Notes under the pieces: generated by a model | What the model saw: the letters and a program-made list of their open reading frames with translations, nothing else | What the model was told of the DNA's origin: nothing | Database searches by the model: none | Position numbers and translations under genes: made by a program | In this document: positions 35,501 through 46,900 of the stretch, piece after piece | How positions within the stretch are numbered: the stretch's first letter is position 1 | Layout: every line of letters starts with the position of its first letter | Source: Closterium sp. NIES-65 | Lineage: Eukaryota; Streptophyta; Zygnematophyceae; Desmidiales; Closteriaceae | Length of the DNA: 64,000 nucleotides | Assembly: GCA_948144175.1 (NCBI GenBank) | Contig: CANXME010002486.1 | Span: forward strand, 2,604,001 to 2,668,000 | Direction: 5' to 3'

Positions 35501-38500
35501 GGTTGAATATGAAGTTTTCTATGCGGTAATCTGCTTTCTTCTGTCACCATCGTTCTTCCTTCCATTTTTCTTTCCTTCCACCCCTGCCTTTTTTTTCCCT
35601 CGTCTCGCCACTCCTCACTTCGTTTCGCTGTGTGCCTCTTTCCATCTCTCTTCATCTCCTTGCAACCTTGTTAGCCCAATCAGACCCCTTCTCATCTCCT
35701 CGCACCCTCTAGGAATCCTTGCTACTCTCCTGTCGTCCCAAGAGGAACCCAATCGAGGTCGGGAAGAGCGCATGCATGCAAGCAGATGGTCCTCACAACA
35801 ACTCGAATTCCCCTCCCCCTTTCCTGTATTTCGTGCAGCAACAAAGCCCAAGAGGAAAGCGGCAGTGGGAGGGGCACATGCAACCAAGAAAGTGTCTTCG
35901 TTGGTGAACAAGGTGAGACGAGATCCATTGTTGAAGCAGGTCAATAGAGGGCCATTATTTGAAGCAGGTCAATAAAGGGCCATTATTTGAAGCAGGTCAA
36001 TAGAGGGCCATTATTTGAAGCAGGTCAATAGAGGGCCATTATTTGAAGCAGGTCAATAGAGGGCCATTATTTGAAGCAGGTCAATAGAGGGCAATTATTT
36101 GAAGCAGGTCAATAGAGGGCCATTATTTGAAGCAGGTCAATAGAGGGCCATTATTTGAAGCAGGTCAATAGAGGGCCATTATTTGAAGCAGGTCAACAGA
36201 GGGCCATTATTTGAAGCAGGTCAATAGAGGGCCATTATTTGAAGCAGGTCAATAGAGGGCCATTATTTGAAGCAGGTCAATAGAGGGCCATTATTTGCGC
36301 GACTCAAAAGAGGGACACATGCGAGCAAGAAAGTGTGTTCCGTGGTGAACAAGTCAGGGGCTGAATCTTCATGGCAGGGGTTGGATCTTCATGGCAGGGG
36401 TTGGATCTTCATGTATTTCTTGTGCGTGCTACTCTTCTCACAAACCTTCCCTCCATTGCTCCTTCTCCTGAGCAAGAAGATATCCTCCCGGGTGAACAAG
36501 GTGACATCCAGTGGGGTCTGTTGTCCGCAGCTCATACGCTTCATGTTTGCCATCGCTCTCCTCACATACCTTCCCTCCTTTTTCTCCTTCTCCTGTTGCT
36601 TCCCCCTCTCTCGCTCCTTCAATACCCTCTCCCTCACACTCTCCCCTTCACTCCACTGTGGCAGTGGCAAACAGGAAGAATAAGTCAAGGAGAGGATGGG
36701 GCGGGATTGCCTGTAACGCTTCCATTCAGCTTTCCCCCGTTTGCCCCTTCCTCTCCCCTCCTGCTCTTTCTCCCCTCCCTCCGTTCTGGCAGTGAGAGGG
36801 GAGAAGGAGGAACTAAACAAGGAGAGGGATGCGCCAAGAAGGGCAAGCGGAGGATGAAGAGGTGGGAGTAGAGTCAGCAATCGGTACCTGTAACACTTCT
36901 CCCTTGCCCTCTCTCATCTTCCCTCGGCTGTGGCAGTGGAAAGCAGCCAAGGAAGAACTAGACGAGGAGAGGATGAGGCGCGAGCAGGAAGAGGAGGAGA
37001 GGGAGCGGGCGTTGTATGACGGGGAGGTGATTGGCAAGGAGCGGCAGAAGAAAATCGAGGTGAGGGGGACTAGGGGGGGAGCAGGGGACAAGGTCACAAG
37101 GGTGTGTGAGTTGTGGGGCCTATGTGTTGGCCTTCATTGTGGGGCCTATGTGTTGGCCTTCATTGTGGGGCCTATGTGTTGGCCTTCATTGTGGGGCCTA
37201 TGTGTTGGCCTTCATTGTGGGGCCTATGTGTTGGCCTTCATTGTGGGGCCTATGTGTTGGCCTTCATTGTGGGGCCTATGTGTTGGCCTTCATTGTGGGG
37301 CCTATGTGTTGGCCTTCATTGTGGGGCCTATGTGTTGGCCTTCATTGTGGGGCCTATGTGTTGGCCTTCATTGTGGGGCCTATGTGTTGGCCTTCATTGT
37401 GGGGCCTATGTGTTGGCCTTCATTGTGGGGCCTATGTGTTGGCCTTCATTGTGGGGCCTATGTGTTGGCCTTCATTGTGGGGCCTATGTGTTGGCCTTCA
37501 TTGTGGGGCCTATGTGTTGGCCTTCATTGTGGGGCCTATGTGTTGGCCTTCATTGTGGGGCCTATGTGTTGGCCTTCATTGTGGGGCCTATGTGTTGGCC
37601 TTCATTGTGGGGCCTATGTGTTGGCCTTCATTGTGGGGCCTATGTGTTGGCCTTCATTGTGGGGCCTATGTGTTGGCCTTCATTGTGGGGCCTATGTGTT
37701 GGCCTTCATTGTGGGGCCTATGTGTTGGCCTTCATTGTGGGGCCTATGTGTTGGCCTTCATTGTGGGGCCTATGTGTTGGCCTTCATTGTGGGGCCTATG
37801 TGTTGGCCTTCATTGTGGGGCCTATGTGTTGGCCTTCATTGTGGGGCCTATGTGTTGGCCTTCATTGTGGGGCCTATGTGTTGGCCTTCATTGTGGGGCC
37901 TATGTGTTGGCCTTCATTGTGGGGCCTATGTGTTGGCCTTCATTGTGGGGCCTATGTGTTGGCCTTCATTGTGGGGCCTATGTGTTGGCCTTCATTGTGG
38001 GGCCTATGTGTTGGCCTTCATTGTGGGGCCTATGTGTTGGCCTTCATTGTGGGGCCTATGTGTTGGCCTTCATTGTGGGGCCTATGTGTTGGCCTTCATT
38101 GTGGGGCCTATGTGTTGGCCTTCATTGTGGGGCCTATGTGTTGGCCTTCATTGTGGGGCCTATGTGTTGGCCTTCATTGGGAGCGTTCTCCTCATCCATG
38201 TTCATCAAACATGTTGGTGTTCCGCTGGGAAAGGGAGCGGTCCTTGTTCAGTGGGGAGGTGATTGGAAGAAATGGCACAAGGAATATAGGTGAGGGTGGT
38301 GTAGGGGGGAAGACAGAAGGCGTTTTCATTCCAAGGTTGTGTAGTTGGGAGAAGAACGTGCCTCAAGTTAGGTCCTTGCGCTTTTGTATGTCTTTATGTT
38401 TCAGAATTGTGGGCCATCGGTTGTGGAAAATGAGGTGTTTCAGAAATATGTTTCTTTTTGTGGCTTGTTGTGGTCCCCAGGAGTGGAAGCAGCAGCAGCT

Positions 38501-40410
38501 GCAGACAGGCGAGGCAGAGGAGAACGCCAACTTCCAACCACTCGCAGTCGATTGGTAAGGAAGAAATTACTCTTTTCCAGTCAACTCATAGACGGACTTT
38601 GTACACGCAATTTTCAAGTCGACTTAGCAGCACAGCAGCTGCACACAAGAGAGGCAGAGGAGAATGGCGATGTCAACAACTCACAGTGGACTGGTGAGAG
38701 AAATCATTTTCATAGATGCTGTATCTTCTAGTACGAGCTTATAGTCTGAATGTTTCTGCCCTTTTCACTGTCCCGACCACTCTGTGTGGATTGGATCAAG
38801 TCGTGTGTGTTCGGGCATGGCATTTGGGGAAGATGTTTTCAATCTTCCGCAGTCCTCTTGCATCTGATCCACAAACAGACAAGTAGAAAAAAAGGAGAAA
38901 CAGAGAATCTGAAGTGCCTTGTGCCTGAGATTTGGAGTAAAGGAAACCAATGATGCTCCTGTCTCTCTCCTTCATACTTCTGCTGCCGGCTTCTCATCAC
39001 GACCACGTGCCTATCCCTGCCCCTCCCTTCCTGTCAAGGCAAAGTGCCTATCCCTGCCCCTCCCTTCCTGTCAAGGCAAGGTGCCTATCCCTGCCCCTCC
39101 CTCCCTTCCTGTCAAGGCAAGGTGCCTATCCCTGCCCCTCCCTTCCTGTCAAGGCAAGGTGCCTATCCCTGCCCCTCCCTTCCTGTCAAGGCAAGGTGCC
39201 TATCCCTGCCCCTCCCTTCCTGTCAAGGCAAGGTGCCTATCCCTGCCCCTCCCTTCCTGTCAAGGCAAGGTGCCTATCCCTGCCACCCCCTTCCCACCAA
39301 AGCAAGGGAGAGCAAGCGGAGAGGGGAAGAGGGGCGAGTGAGGCTCAGGCTGACTGTTGAGTCCGCTCGCAAATCAACGTGCCTCTCTTCCCACCTCGGC
39401 CACCTGTGGCACTTGACTCTTCCTATCCTTCCATTCGTACCGAAACAGGAGAGAGCGAGTGAAGCGGGCGAGAGGGGCGAATCAGGCCCAGGCGGACTCG
39501 CCGCTTTTGAACGGTGCTGGTGCTGCTACAGCCGCTGCAACACCTGCTGCTACAGCCGGTAGTGCAACTGGGGATGATGAACAGTCAAGACAGCAGGGAG
39601 GGGGACCGGCTGCAGTGGCAGCAGGAGCAGCAGCAGTGGCAGCAGCGACGGCAGCAGTAGCAGTGGGTGCTGGAGCGAAGAAGAAGCGCAAGGGGACGGA
39701 TTTAAAGGCTCTTTCTGCTGGGCTGCCAGCTGCTTGGCAGGTGGGATGCGGTGATGGCAGGTGGGATGCGGTGATGGTTGTCAAACCTGTGGGAACTGGT
39801 GGGCAGGTTCTCAGGTGCAGGTGCGATCCTGTTTTCCCATCTCAGTCATTACGTCCGTTCAGAGCTACCTTCTTGTGGGTTTTTTTTGTTTTTTGTGCAG
39901 GCTACCTTTTTTGCTCTACGTGTGCAAGAAGAGTACTTTTGAGACGTCTCAAAAGTACTCTTTTTACATTTTGCCTGCTCTACGTGGTTGTCGTGTCTGT
40001 GTGTGTGTGACGCAAGTGATGCTTCTGGACAACTTGTTTCTCTCAGGTGGAAGTGGGTGAACTGTGGTGCTGTGCGCATGCATTGCTGAATGCTAATCGA
40101 TAGCTTTGGCATGTTGTCTTTTGCCCTTCTTTGCCTGGTCCTTTCTTGGCTGTCTCTTTCGACCTGTCATGGCTGCCTACACCCACCGTTTCTGCATGCT
40201 GTTTCTTGATGCAGCAGGCTGTTGTGTCTCTATTAAAGTTGGTGGTGTTGGGTGTTGTGTGTGCGCTGCTCTTCCTCCCTCCCACCCTCCTTTCCACCCC
40301 CCTCTGCTTTCCCATGGGTTTCAAATCAGGCGTTTTTGGATCCCCAGTCAAACGAAGTGTATTATGGCAATCTGTCAACCAACGAGACATCTTGGGACAG
40401 ACCAGTGTAG
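29258..40410 (+). CDS. FNBP4: FNBP4-like nuclear protein with two WW domains (1506 aa, nine exons)
   Basis: Exons by my reading: 29258-29351, 29722-29874, 31105-31256, 32011-35488, 35839-35912, 36937-37059, 38481-38554, 39449-39740, 40330-40410; all introns GT-AG and all phases agree. Plant FNBP4-like signatures appear in order: MGRRRERKAKGAL with GRRVKLDLW, NPLSLLGAYSD, FMSDLKESGLL, WW1 (aa 300-329, LEPDSGEYYYWNTVTG), KKVSSLVNKWKAAKEEL, ENANFQPLAVDWRERVKR, and WW2 split over the last two exons (LPAAWQ / LDPQSNEVYYGNLST). Family members are proline-ligand binding proteins; the role here is not shown. The protein is larger than usual because exon 4 holds 26 Ala, 21-bp repeats (GGEPRQE, PYAGTAA), a coiled coil (about 709-814) and poly-Gly. 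Alternative splice sites are possible at exons 3, 4 and 8. Confidence 0.85.
30618..30679 (+). repeat. 8-bp tandem repeat in intron 2 (FNBP4-like)
   Basis: About seven copies of CATCTCAG. Confidence 0.9.
31268..31420 (+). repeat. 18-bp minisatellite in intron 3 (FNBP4-like)
   Basis: About eight and a half copies of GTGTGTAGGCGTGCGGAG with C/T variants. It begins just downstream of the exon 3 donor. The period is a multiple of three, so it stays open in frame, but it follows a good GTAAGC donor and is judged intronic. Confidence 0.9.
31566..31717 (+). repeat. 19-bp minisatellite in intron 3 (FNBP4-like)
   Basis: Eight copies of TCTCCAGGTGGCGTGCTTG. Each unit contains CCAG|GTGG, so each could mimic both an acceptor and a donor. 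A further array of about 30-bp units around GGGGAAGGAGAGAACTCTTC follows at 31735-31830. Confidence 0.92.
32428..32505 (+). repeat. (GCN)26 run encoding 26 alanines
   Basis: 26 consecutive Ala codons, almost all GCT, directly before WW1 of the FNBP4-like protein. In coding sequence and in frame. This length would be expected to vary between individuals. Confidence 0.92.
34722..34900 (+). repeat. 21-bp coding minisatellite (PYAGTAA)
   Basis: About eight copies in exon 4, unit CACCATATGCAGGCACAGCA plus one base, encoding PYAGTAA. The period is a multiple of three and keeps the frame. Confidence 0.92.
35248..35304 (+). repeat. (GGT)n run encoding poly-glycine
   Basis: About eighteen GGT triplets in exon 4 of the FNBP4-like gene, in frame for glycine. 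Confidence 0.9.
35931..36295 (+). repeat. 29-bp minisatellite in intron 5 (FNBP4-like)
   Basis: About twelve and a half copies of a 29-bp unit beginning TTGAAGCAGGTCAATAGAGG, nearly identical. It starts about 20 bp after the exon 5 donor. Confidence 0.95.
36311..36835 (+). pseudogene. Decayed extra copies of exon 5 and exon 6 ends within intron 5
   Basis: 36313-36350 and 36469-36501 resemble the end of exon 5 (AGCAAGAAAGTGTG...GTGAACAAG). 36659-36706 and 36787-36832 resemble the start of exon 6, each led by TGGCAG|TG and containing AAGGAGAGG. They have lost the frame or the donor and are not in the reconstructed mRNA. They look like remnants of tandem duplications of this part of the gene. 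Confidence 0.7.
37112..38179 (+). repeat. 26-bp minisatellite in intron 6, about 41 copies
   Basis: 1068 bp of a 26-bp unit beginning GTGGGGCCTATGTGTTGGCC; copies appear almost identical throughout. Because 26 is not a multiple of three and no stop occurs, all three forward frames are open for 395-481 codons. These are not genes. The array starts about 50 bp after the exon 6 donor. Confidence 0.97.
38625..38695 (+). pseudogene. Decayed second copy of exon 7 within intron 7
   Basis: CAGCAGCTGCA-CACAAGAG, GAGGCAGAGGAGAA and a final GACTG|GTGAGA parallel exon 7 (38481-38554) and its donor. The core residues NFQPL are lost. It could act as a cryptic exon but does not keep the conserved protein. 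Confidence 0.7.
39007..39290 (+). repeat. 37-bp minisatellite in intron 7 (FNBP4-like)
   Basis: About seven and a half copies of a 37-bp unit beginning GTGCCTATCCCTGCCCCTCC; one unit has a 4-bp insertion. Confidence 0.95.
39929..39962. repeat. 34-bp perfect palindrome in intron 8
   Basis: AAGAGTACTTTTGAGAC followed at once by its reverse complement, with no spacer. The direct repeat GCTCTACGTG lies on both sides (about 39913 and 39979). Confidence 0.93.
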
Positions 40411-40961
40411 AAGCCATTTCCTTTTCTGATCGTCTCCAGATTGTTGAGATTGGATTCGTAATCCATTCAGAGAGGTTGTTCAGATTGAGTCTAGGAGCTA
40501 GAGAAGGCTAGGAAGTAGATTAGAATGGATAGGAGAAGGGCAAGGTGCAGGCAATGTGCACCATCACAGTTGTAACAAATAATTACCCTAGCTATGTTGT
40601 AAGCATTTCATATAAAAATTGGCTTTGACACGCACCGCCAAGAAGGGAGAGTAGTGACGGCTGGCGAGCAGCGACTGAATTTCGGCTCTCATGATGCACG
40701 CCGGTTGTCCTTTCCGCCTCTCCGTTTGCTGTCGCCCCTTCGATCTTTCAGCACAGCCGCTTTTACCCTCAAGCGCGTCTCCTTCGTCGCGCGTACGTGG
40801 CCCGCGCATCACACTTCCCCCTCGCCCAAGTTTAACGTCGCCGATAACTGCAGAGAGGCCACGCCATCGCGATCGGCCGGACCGATAGCGACAAACCGCC
40901 ATCGTCCGGGCGGCAACACGCGCGCAGCTTCGCGCGGCCGCCGAGCCCATCCGCTCCGCCA
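40411..40961 (+). other. Spacer between the two host genes
   Basis: 551 bp covering the 3' untranslated region of the FNBP4-like gene and the promoter/5' region of the WD40 gene. TGTAA occurs at about 40570 and 40600, which may serve in polyadenylation; no AATAAA seen. The second half is strongly GC-rich. The genes lie on the same strand, so transcription read-through is conceivable. Confidence 0.5.
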
Positions 40962-43900
40962 ATGGCGTTGCCCGCCAAGCCATCGTGGAAGCGGCGGTGG
41001 GCGGCGGAGGCGCATCTGCGCGGGCATCGCGCGGAGGTGACGGCTCTCTGCCACCACGCCGCGTCCGGTCTCCTCCTCTCCGGGTGCGCCCCTCGCCCCC
41101 CACTCGCCCCCCACTCGCCCCCCACTCGCCCCCCACTCGCCCCCCACTCGCCCCCCACTCGCCCCCCACTCGCCCCCCACTCGCCCCCCACTCGCCCCCC
41201 ACTCGCCCCCCACTCGCCCCCCACTCCCCCACCACTCGCCCACCACTCGCCCCCCACTCGCCCCCCACTCGCCCCCCACTCGCCCCCCACTCGCCCCCCA
41301 CTCGCCCCCCACTCGCCCCCCACTGTCCAACTCCCCTTCCATTCGTCGTCACCCCGTTCGACCTGCTCCCTCACCTCACCTCTTACTCGCCCTCACATTC
41401 CCCCCATACTCCCCTCTCACTCCCTTTCTCTCCCCTCCCACTCATCTCCGCTCCCTCTTCACCCCCGCCGTCCGCACTCCCCCCGACCGTGCGCGGTGCA
41501 ACGGGGAGGGCGGCAGCGACATGGAGGGCGACGTGAGGGCGTGGAGCCTCGCCACGCACCGACCCGTGGCACGCCACAGGTGGGGGGGGGGACGAGGGCA
41601 CCAGGGTGCGCTGTGTGTGGGGTGCGGGGGGGGGGGAGGAGGGGGGGCGTGGAGTGTGTGGGGAGGAGGGGGAGGGGACGTGCTGGCGGCAGGGGAGGGG
41701 AGGAGGGAATGGGACCTTCTTCCGCACTCGCCCCCACACGCCTCCCTCTCTAACCACCACTTCCTCCCATCCGTTCTTCCTCTCTCCTCTCCATATTCCT
41801 TGATCACCCCTTGTCCCCCCGCCCTCGCGCCTCTCCCTCCCCCCGCCACGCGCCCTCACGGCAGGCTACACGGGGGCCATGCGGGCATCATCGCCATGGA
41901 CGCCGTGACGCCTGCCTCGGCTGCTCCCTCGCTCGCTCACTCCCTGCTCACGTACGCCCCCTTCCCCCCTCCCTGCCATGCACGCCCTGCCTTGCCATGC
42001 ACGCCCTGCCTTGCCATGCACGCCCTGCCTTGCCATGCACGCCTTGGCTTGCTTTGCCTTGCCATGCCATGCCATTCCTTGGCATCCCGTGGCTTGCCAT
42101 GTGATGGGTGTGCATGCCCCCCTCGTTGCCATGTGATGGGTGTGCATGCCCCCCTCGTTGCCATGTGATGGGTGTGCATGCCCCCCTCGTTGCCATGTGA
42201 TGGGTGTGCATGCCCCCATCGTTGCCATGTGATGGGTGTGCATGCCCCCCTCGTTGCCATGTGATGGGTGTGCATGCCCCCCTCGTTGCCATGTGATGGG
42301 TGTGCATGCCCCCCTCGTTGCCATGTGATGGGTGTGCATGCCCCCCTCGTTGCCATGTGATGGGTGTGCATGCCCCCCTCGTTGCCATGTGATGGGTGTG
42401 CATGCCCCCCTCGTTGCCATGTGATGGGTGTGCATGCCCCCCTCGTTGCCATGTGATGGGTGTGCATGCCCCCCTCGTTGCCATGTGATGGGTGTGCATG
42501 CCCCCCTCGTTGCCATGTGATGAGTGTGCATGCCCCCCTCGTTGCCATGTGATGGGTGTGCATGCCCCCCTCGTTGCCATGTGATGGGTGTGCATGCCCC
42601 CCTCGTTGCCATGTGATGGGTGTGCATGCCCCCCTCGTTGCCATGTGATGGGTGTGCATGCCCCCCTCGTTGCCATGTGATGGGTGTGCATGCCCCCCTC
42701 GTTGCCATGTGATGGGTGTGCATGCCCCCCTCGTTGCCATGTGATGGGTGTGCATGCCCCCCTCGTTGCCATGTGATGAGTGTGCATGCCCCCCTCGTTG
42801 CCATGTGATGGGTGTGCATGCCCCCCTCGTTGCCATGTGATGGGTGTGCATGCCCCCCTCGTTGCCATGTGATGGGTGTGCATGCCCCCCTCATTGCTCC
42901 TCCTGAACCAACGCATAGCATCTTACATTCCCTCTCACCCCGACAGCACACCCCTCCTCCTCTCCTCCACACCTACTCGCCCTCACAGCTCCTCTCCTCC
43001 CTTCCCCTCTCTCTGCCTTCACTGCACGCCTTCCTCTGTGACCAGGCAGGCAGGGCCGGGACGGTGTGGTGCGGTGCTGGGCGGTGGAGAGTGTCACCTC
43101 TGCGAGCAGCAGCAGCAGCAGCGTTGCAGCGCCCCCGTCACCGCTGTTCACCATCCACACGGGCGCCTTCACCTTCTGCCGCATGGCTCTGCCCTCGCTT
43201 GCCTCCCCTGCCACCCCCCACCCGCCACCACCACACCCGGCAGCAGCGCCAGCCTGTGACGGAGCATGGCACCCGCACGCAGCACTGAGCAGTGCTGGCG
43301 CTGCGTGTGAGGCGAGTGGAGCAGGTGGTGGGGGGGCGCAGCACGGCCAGGACTGGGGGAGCGGGCGGGGGCCAGGGGGGGCACGCACGGGACTGTTGAG
43401 TGGCGCGCTTGGAGCCGTGGCGGCCGAGCCCGGCAGGGACGAAGGCGTGGCGCTGGACGAGGGGGGCACAGGCGAGGGCGGGCGACGAGGGGAGCACGTG
43501 GGGGCAGCAGCGAGTGGTGCACAAGTGCCTCCCATCTTGGCAACTCCCTGCGACGATAACTGCACTGTACACATCTTCCCTCCGCCCCACTCCCTCTTCA
43601 TGCTCCTATTCCCCCCTGCCTCCAAGCTCCTCTGCCCACGGCCCCCCCTTCCCCCACGGCCCCCCCCTTCCCCCACGGCCCCCCCTTCCCCCACGGCCCC
43701 CCCTTCCCCCACGGCCCCCCCTTCCCCCACGGCCCCCCCTTCCCCCACGGCCCCCCCTTCCCCCACGGCCCCCCCTTCCCCCACGCCCCCCCTTCCCCCA
43801 CGCCCCCCCTTCCCCCACGGCCCCCCTTCCCCCACGCCCCCCCTTCCCCCACGCCCCCCCCTTCCTGTCCCCATGCCTCCCCTGCGTCCATCTGCCGGCC

Positions 43901-46900
43901 CCACATCCTCCCCCCACGCCCCCCTCCCCTGTCCCCCACGCCCCCCTCCCCTGTCCCCCACGCCCCCCTCCCATGCCCCCCGCCATGCCCCCCCCATGCC
44001 CCCTGCCATGCCCCCTGTCATGCCCCTCCCATGCCCCCCGCCATGCCCCCCCCATGCCCCCTGCCATGCCCCCTGTCATGCCCCTCCCATGCCCCCCGCC
44101 ATGCCCCCATGCAGGTGGCGCTGTGGGACCTGCGCCACCCCTCCACCCGCGCGCTCTCCATCGGCTCGCCTCAAGGCTTTCCCCACGCCGCCCCCCACCC
44201 CCACTCCGCTGCTTCTGCCGGTGCGCTCCCTCCTTGCTGCATCTCCTCGCATGCTGCATCTCCTCGCATGCTGCATCTCCTCGCATGCTGCATCTCCTCG
44301 CATGCTGCATCTCCTCGCATGCTGCATCTCCTCGCATGCTGCATCTCCTTCCTCTTCCCGGACCATGAAGCTGAGAGTATCTCCCCTCGTGTCGCACTCT
44401 CCCCTCGTGTCGCACTCTCCCCTCGTGTCGCACTCTCCCCTCGTGTCGCACTCTCCCCTCGTGTCGCACTCTCCCCTCGTGTCGCACTCTCCCCTCGTGT
44501 CGCACTCTCCCCTCGTGTCGCACTCTCCCCTCGTGTCGCACTCTCCCCTCGTGTCGCACTCTCCCCTCGTGTCGCACTCTCCCCTCGTGTCGCACTCTCC
44601 CCTCGTGTCGCACTCTCCCCTCGTGTCGCACTCTCCCCTCGTGTCGCACTCTCCCCTCGTGTCGCACTCTCCCCTCGTGTCGCACTCTCCCACTGCTCCA
44701 ATTGCTGCTGAAGGCACTCGTGTTTGCAAGCTCTCATTTCCTGCTCTCACCGCCCAAGCTGTCTCGTGTGTCTCTGCTCCACACTCCCCGCATCACCCAA
44801 CCCACCAGGCCTGCCCATGGCGCTGCACCTCATGCTCAGCCCCTCCGTCTCCCCCGCGCTCTTCCTGCTCGCCGGGTGCGCTCACCCACCTTTCCCCTGC
44901 TGCCTGCTCTGCTCTCCCTGCTGCTCACTGCTTCATTCCCGCACCTGCCACAACCATCACTCTACCCCGACTCACCCCCCTCATGTCCCGTACTCCCTTC
45001 ACCTCCATCACCTCTCCCACCATTCCCTGCCTAAACCCTTCTCACCCCCCTCACCCCCCTCACCCCCCTCACCCCCCTCACCCTCCTCACATTCCTCATC
45101 CCCCTAACCTTCCTCATCCCCTTCAACCTCCTCCGCCCCCGCTCTTCTCCCCTGTGCGCTGGGCAGCTACGAGGATGGTCGCATGGCCCTGTGGGACGTG
45201 CGCCGCCCCGATCGCCCTCTCACTGCCGCGCGCCTGCACTCCCACCCAGGTGGGCGGCACTCTCACCGAGGTGGGCGGCACTCAAAGCGCCTGTTTCTGT
45301 CCCACTGCTTGTTTCCACGTAGGTGCTACTCCTCTCACTCGCACCTCGGTTTGAGCAACCCATGCATGCCACCCCCATGCATGCCACCCCCATGCATGCC
45401 ACCCCCATGCATGCCACCCCCATGCATGCCACCCCCATGCATGCCACCCCCATGCATGCCAACCCCATGCATGCCACCCCCATGCATGCCACCCCCATGC
45501 ATGCCACCCCCATGCATGCCACCCCCATGCATGCCACCCCCATGCATGCCACCCCCATGCATGCCACCCCCATGCATGCCACCCCCATGCATGCCACCCC
45601 CATGCATGCCACCCCCATGCATGCCACCGCCATGCATGCCACCCCCATGCATGCCACCCCCATGCATGCCACCCCCATGCATGCCACCCCCATGCCTGCC
45701 ACCCCCATGCCTGCCACCCCCATGCCTGCCACCCCCCTGTGTGGCGGGCAGCAGTGCAGAGCATGGCAGTGTGGAGCAGTGCGGAGCATGGCATGTCAGG
45801 CGGGGCCGACACAGACACCGTCTTCTTCCGCCTCTCCCTCTCCCAGGTAACACCCGCCCTCTCCCTCTCCCAGGTAACACCCGCCCTCTCCCTCTCCCAG
45901 GTAACACCCGCCCTCTCCCTCTCCCAGGTAAGACCCGCCCTCCTTGCTTCCTCGCTCCACCCTTTGCAACTTCGCAAGCCCCGTTCACACCGCCCCGCAC
46001 AGCACCCATCACTGCACACGTCACTGCAGCGGGTGTCCGCCACTGCTCAGTTACCCGACGTGGCATCGCATTATCCTCGCACACACCGTGCTCACCTTTT
46101 CCCTTTTCCTCCATGCCTCTCCATTTCCCACTTTATGCGCCCCTCTGTGCCCCCTGTGCGTCCTGTGCCTTCCTGTGCACTCCCATGCCCCCCTGTGCGC
46201 CCCTGTTGTGTCCCCCTCCCACCCTGTTGTGTCCCCCTCCCACCCTGTGTCCCCCTCCCACCCTGTTGTGTCCCCCTCCCACCCTGTTGTGTCCCCCTCC
46301 CACCCTGTGTCCCCCTCCCACCCTGTGTCCCGTTTTCCACCCCTATGCGCCCCTGTATCCCGTGCAGGGCAGCATGGAGGCGGTGAAGCGGGTGCGGTCA
46401 CAGCAGCCCGGCACCGCTGCCATCGCGCTGCACCCCGCGGGTGGAGTAGCGGCCACCGGGGGCTGGGATGGCAGCGTGCGCCTCTATGACTGCGCCCTCC
46501 TCCACAGACCTCGCCCTGCCGCCCACCTCACCCACCACTCTGCTGCTGTATGCTTTATCACTCTCCGTTAAGGACCCTTGCAACCATGCACCCATGCATC
46601 CGTCCATCCATTAGTCCATTCGACTATGCATCCATGGACCCATGCACCGATGCATCCATGCACCCATGCAATGGACCCATGCACCCATGCACCCATGCAT
46701 CCATGCACCCATGCCATGGACCCATGCACCCATGCACCCATGCGTCCATGCGTCCATGCGTCCATGTACCCATGCATCCATGCACACATGCACCCATGCA
46801 TCCATGCACCCATGCAATGGACCCATGCAGCCATGCACCCATGCATACATGCGTGCATGCAACCGTTCATCCATGCGTCCATGCAACCGTTCATCCATGC

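Noticed and set aside
37106..38558. Three overlapping frames of 395-481 codons
   Set aside because: They are the same 26-bp repeat read in three frames inside an intron; no domain and no independent coding signal.
41090..42895. CRISPR array
   Set aside because: Units are contiguous with no unique spacers, and the setting is eukaryotic introns.
41866..42972. Three long minus-strand frames rich in HTHHMATRGACTP
   Set aside because: Products of the stop-free 32-bp intron repeat; the real gene runs on the plus strand with matching splice phases.
43606..45790. Long minus-strand frames with RHEGRV, GECDT and GMHGG repeats
   Set aside because: Translations of intronic 18-bp and 15-bp arrays, open on both strands because the unit lacks stops.
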